From contig NZ_CP031305.1 of NCBI RefSeq assembly GCF_004799645.1, positions 1,984,001-2,048,000 on the forward strand: DNA of 64,000 bases, in the 5' to 3' direction. The notes beneath the pieces are model-generated. The model did not search any database, was not told the origin of the DNA, and saw nothing but the letters and a program-made list of their open reading frames with translations. The translations under genes were made by a program, and so were the position numbers. This stretch comes from Natronorubrum bangense. Its GTDB lineage: Archaea; Halobacteriota; Halobacteria; Halobacteriales; Natrialbaceae. This document shows positions 61,836 to 64,000 of the stretch, one piece after another; the first letter of the stretch is position 1, and each line of letters opens with the position of its first letter.

Positions 61836-62750
61836 ATGTCCCGTGTCCTCGATGTGTCGCTTTTCCTGGTCCTCGCCGTGCTGTGGGGACTCTCGTTTCC
61901 AGCGATTTCGGTCGGCCTCGAGTATCTCCCGCCGTTGCTGTTTGCGGCTTTCCGGTACGATATCGCAGCTGTCTTGCTGTTGGCGGCGGCCGTCGTGCTG
62001 ACCGACGACTGGCGACCCACCGGGCGGAACAACCTCGTTGCGATCGCGGGCGGTGGACTCTTTCTCGTCGCCGGCAACGGCCTGTTGTTCATCGGGCAGC
62101 AGACCGTCCCCAGCGGCGTCGCCGCCATCTTGCAGGGGTTGGTTCCGATCATTACGGCCCTGTGGGCGATCCTGTTGCTCGGCGAGCGCCTTTCGGCGGT
62201 CGGTGCCGTCGGCGCTGCGATCGGCTTTCTCGGCATCGGCCTCGTCGTCCAGCCGGATCCGGCCAACCTGCTTGCAGGTGACACCGTTGCACGACTGCTT
62301 GTCATCGGCCAGGTCGTCAGCGTCGCCCTCGGCGGCGTGGTCGTCCAGCGGGCCGCACCGACGATTGAACGAGTCCCGCTCGTCGGCTGGTCGATGCTCG
62401 TGGGGGGACTCGTCTTACACGCCGGCAGCCTGCTGCTCGGTGAGCTCCCCACCACCGACGCGGTCGCTCCGATGGCGCTCGTCATGCTGGTCTACCTCGG
62501 CGTCTTCTCGACGGCGATTGCCTTTTTCATCTACTTCCGGATCCTCGAGCAACACGGCGCGTTCGAGGCGGCGCTCGTCGCCTACGTGGTCCCGATCGTC
62601 GCGACGGTTGCAGGCGTGTTCCTGCTCGACGAGTCGATCGGTGCGCTGACGATCGCCGGCTTCGGGCTCGTCGCCCTCGGGTTCGTGTTGCTCAAACGGC
62701 GCGCGATCGCCGAGGCAGTGGGGATCACGTCCAGCGTTAGCAGCCCCTGA
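61836..62750 (+). CDS. EamA/DMT family transporter
   Basis: A 304-residue membrane protein with ten helices in two EamA repeats (about residues 5-135 and 148-290). SFPAISVGLEYLPPLLFAAFRY opens the first and ASIL/GLVLKRR-type helices close the second (VLLDES and GFGLVALGFVLLKRRA). It is a small-molecule exporter by family; the substrate is unknown. A TATA-like TAGTATATCG lies just upstream of the ATG, with 218 bases between it and the divergent SHOCT gene. Confidence 0.85.
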   Translation: MSRVLDVSLFLVLAVLWGLSFPAISVGLEYLPPLLFAAFRYDIAAVLLLAAAVVLTDDWRPTGRNNLVAIAGGGLFLVAGNGLLFIGQQTVPSGVAAILQGLVPIITALWAILLLGERLSAVGAVGAAIGFLGIGLVVQPDPANLLAGDTVARLLVIGQVVSVALGGVVVQRAAPTIERVPLVGWSMLVGGLVLHAGSLLLGELPTTDAVAPMALVMLVYLGVFSTAIAFFIYFRILEQHGAFEAALVAYVVPIVATVAGVFLLDESIGALTIAGFGLVALGFVLLKRRAIAEAVGITSSVSSP

Positions 62751-62874
62751 AACCGTCGTGGCCGCCATCTCGGCGGGATTGCCCCGCGATACGGTTTCGC
62801 ATCTGTCGCCGTCGAAAGGGAGAAAACACTTATAGTACTGTTGACAACCCTGGGCCACTTCGATTTCAGCCCCC

Positions 62875-64000
62875 ATGACAGGCCCTCCCACTGATCGAAC
62901 ACCGACCCAGCGGCGACGCTCGAGAGGGTTCGAGTCGTTCCGAGCGGCCCTCGAGTCGCGTCTCGGCATCGACCAGCGAGCCCTCGGTGCGTTCCGGATC
63001 GCACTTGGCGTGCTCTTGCTCGCCGATCTCGCACTCCTCCGGTTGCCGGGGCTGGACACGTTCTACACCGACGCGGGCGTCTTTCCGCGGTCGACGCTTC
63101 TGGAGGCGTATCCGATGGTCGGACGGGTATCGATCCACGCGTTGTCCGGGGCGGCATGGTTCCAGGCGGTGTTGTTCGCGCTCGCCGGTGGATTCGCACT
63201 CCTCCTGCTCGTTGGCTATCGAACCCGCCTCGCGGCGCTTGGCTCACTCGTCCTCTTCGCGTCGCTGCACGCCCGAAATCCACATCTGGTTAACGGCGGT
63301 GACACGATCCTGCTTAGCTTCCTGCTCTTTGGTCTGTTCCTCCCGCTCGAGGCCCGGTGGTCGCTCGAGGCCCGTCGCCAGCCCGACCCTCACGGTCGTC
63401 GCGTGTGCTCGATCGCAACGGCGGCGATCCTGATCCACTTCGTGGCCATCTACGTGACGAACGCGGTGCTCAAGTTTCAGAGCGGGCCGTGGATGAACGG
63501 CACGGCGGTCCAGCAGATCTTTCAGTTGAATCAGTATCTCACGCTGCTCGGACCGGCGCTGTCGGCGTACCCGACGGTGCTCGCCGCGACCAACTGGCTC
63601 TGGACGGCCGTGTTGACCGCCGGCGCGTTGTTGCTCGTCGCCACCGGATGGCGTCGCATCGCGCTCGTGGCGGCGTTCGTCGCGACACACCTCGGGATGG
63701 CGGCGACGATGCGGCTGGGTGTGTTCCCGTTCATCATGACCGCCGGCCTACTGTTGTTCCTCCCGCCGGGCGTCTGGGATCGGCTCGAGCGGCTCCTCGT
63801 TGCGTTCGACCTCGAAAACCGGCTCGGCGCTCGCTCGGCGGGAGACGGTGACGACGCGCCCGCGAACACGGTGGAAGACGACGCGCCGTCTCGCCCCGGG
63901 CGCGGTCGTCGACTCGTTGTCTCCGGGCTCGTCGCATGTCTGCTGCTCTCGAGTCTGCTCTGGCAGGCAGCCGGGATCGGCGTCGTCGACACGCCAGCAG
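62875..64000 (+). CDS. HTTM-domain membrane protein (cut by window end)
   Basis: At least 375 residues are present and the frame is still open at the right edge. After a basic N-terminus (RTPTQRRRSRGFESF) come at least seven membrane helices. The segments LGAFRIALGVLLLADLALL, LHARNPHLVNGGDTIL and LFGLFLPLEARWSL match the HTTM family, related to vitamin-K-dependent gamma-carboxylases. Haloarchaeal members have no proven role. TATAGTAC near 62831 is a likely promoter. The sequence after residue 315 is an acidic loop then another helix. Confidence 0.8.
   Translation, partial: MTGPPTDRTPTQRRRSRGFESFRAALESRLGIDQRALGAFRIALGVLLLADLALLRLPGLDTFYTDAGVFPRSTLLEAYPMVGRVSIHALSGAAWFQAVLFALAGGFALLLLVGYRTRLAALGSLVLFASLHARNPHLVNGGDTILLSFLLFGLFLPLEARWSLEARRQPDPHGRRVCSIATAAILIHFVAIYVTNAVLKFQSGPWMNGTAVQQIFQLNQYLTLLGPALSAYPTVLAATNWLWTAVLTAGALLLVATGWRRIALVAAFVATHLGMAATMRLGVFPFIMTAGLLLFLPPGVWDRLERLLVAFDLENRLGARSAGDGDDAPANTVEDDAPSRPGRGRRLVVSGLVACLLLSSLLWQAAGIGVVDTPA

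Overview
The window is ordinary chromosome from a haloarchaeon (class Halobacteria). The DNA is GC-rich and full of CTCGAG, the proteins are strongly acidic, and archaeal information genes are present (rpl15e, aIF1A, aIF2-beta with a TRAM domain, a RIO2-type kinase, tRNA-Tyr). There is a bacterioruberin (C50 carotenoid) gene set, several HTH-10/Bat-type regulators, and many genes whose TATA element lies about 30 bases before the start codon, as expected for leaderless haloarchaeal mRNAs. A member of the Natrialbales or a relative is plausible, but that is inference. No integrase, transposase, provirus or CRISPR array was seen.

Layout. 1-10 kb: housekeeping genes, with ncsA (tRNA thiolation), a sugar nucleotidyltransferase and the ftsZ2 cell-division locus (two ribbon-helix-helix genes, a cluster of short palindromes, and a 28-bp tandem repeat behind ftsZ2), then tRNA-Tyr and small conserved haloarchaeal genes. 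9.7-12.1 kb: two N-glycosylation-type genes (aglJ-like, aglM-like). 12.2-15.4 kb: pyrE and thrS, the latter preceded by a strongly structured leader. 15.4-26.3 kb: regulators (HTH-10, gfcR), an isolated B12-binding mutase subunit, rpl15e, rio2, an acyl-CoA ligase and a lipoate ligase-like gene. 26.4-32 kb: a large sensor-regulator, a BrkB-type membrane protein, msrB and zinc-ribbon microproteins.

32.2-39 kb: a pigment locus with a Bat-like regulator, crtB, and on the opposite strand crtD-lyeJ-cruF, which together make C50 bacterioruberin precursors from phytoene-derived lycopene. 43.5-49.4 kb: a compact late-cobalamin operon in the order HAD phosphatase, cbiB, cobS, cobY, cobT, cobD, cbiZ, with overlapping or nearly touching genes. 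It covers cobinamide salvage and nucleotide-loop assembly. 52.4-59.8 kb: a branched-chain amino-acid locus leuA, ilvB, ilvN, ilvC, a small duplicated protein, leuC, leuD. Here leuA appears frameshifted near its start and leuB is absent. 59.9-61.6 kb: a metal-type permease with two YHS-like segments plus a SHOCT protein. The window ends inside an HTTM-domain membrane protein.

The points most worth a second look are the structured leader before thrS, the palindrome array at ftsZ2, the leuA frameshift in a G6 run, the possible leader peptide before ilvB, the duplicated small protein inside the ilv-leu operon, two copies of an ~85-bp MITE-like element, a hairpin-rich in-frame insertion in crtD, and a degenerate copy of the tRNA-Tyr 3' end.
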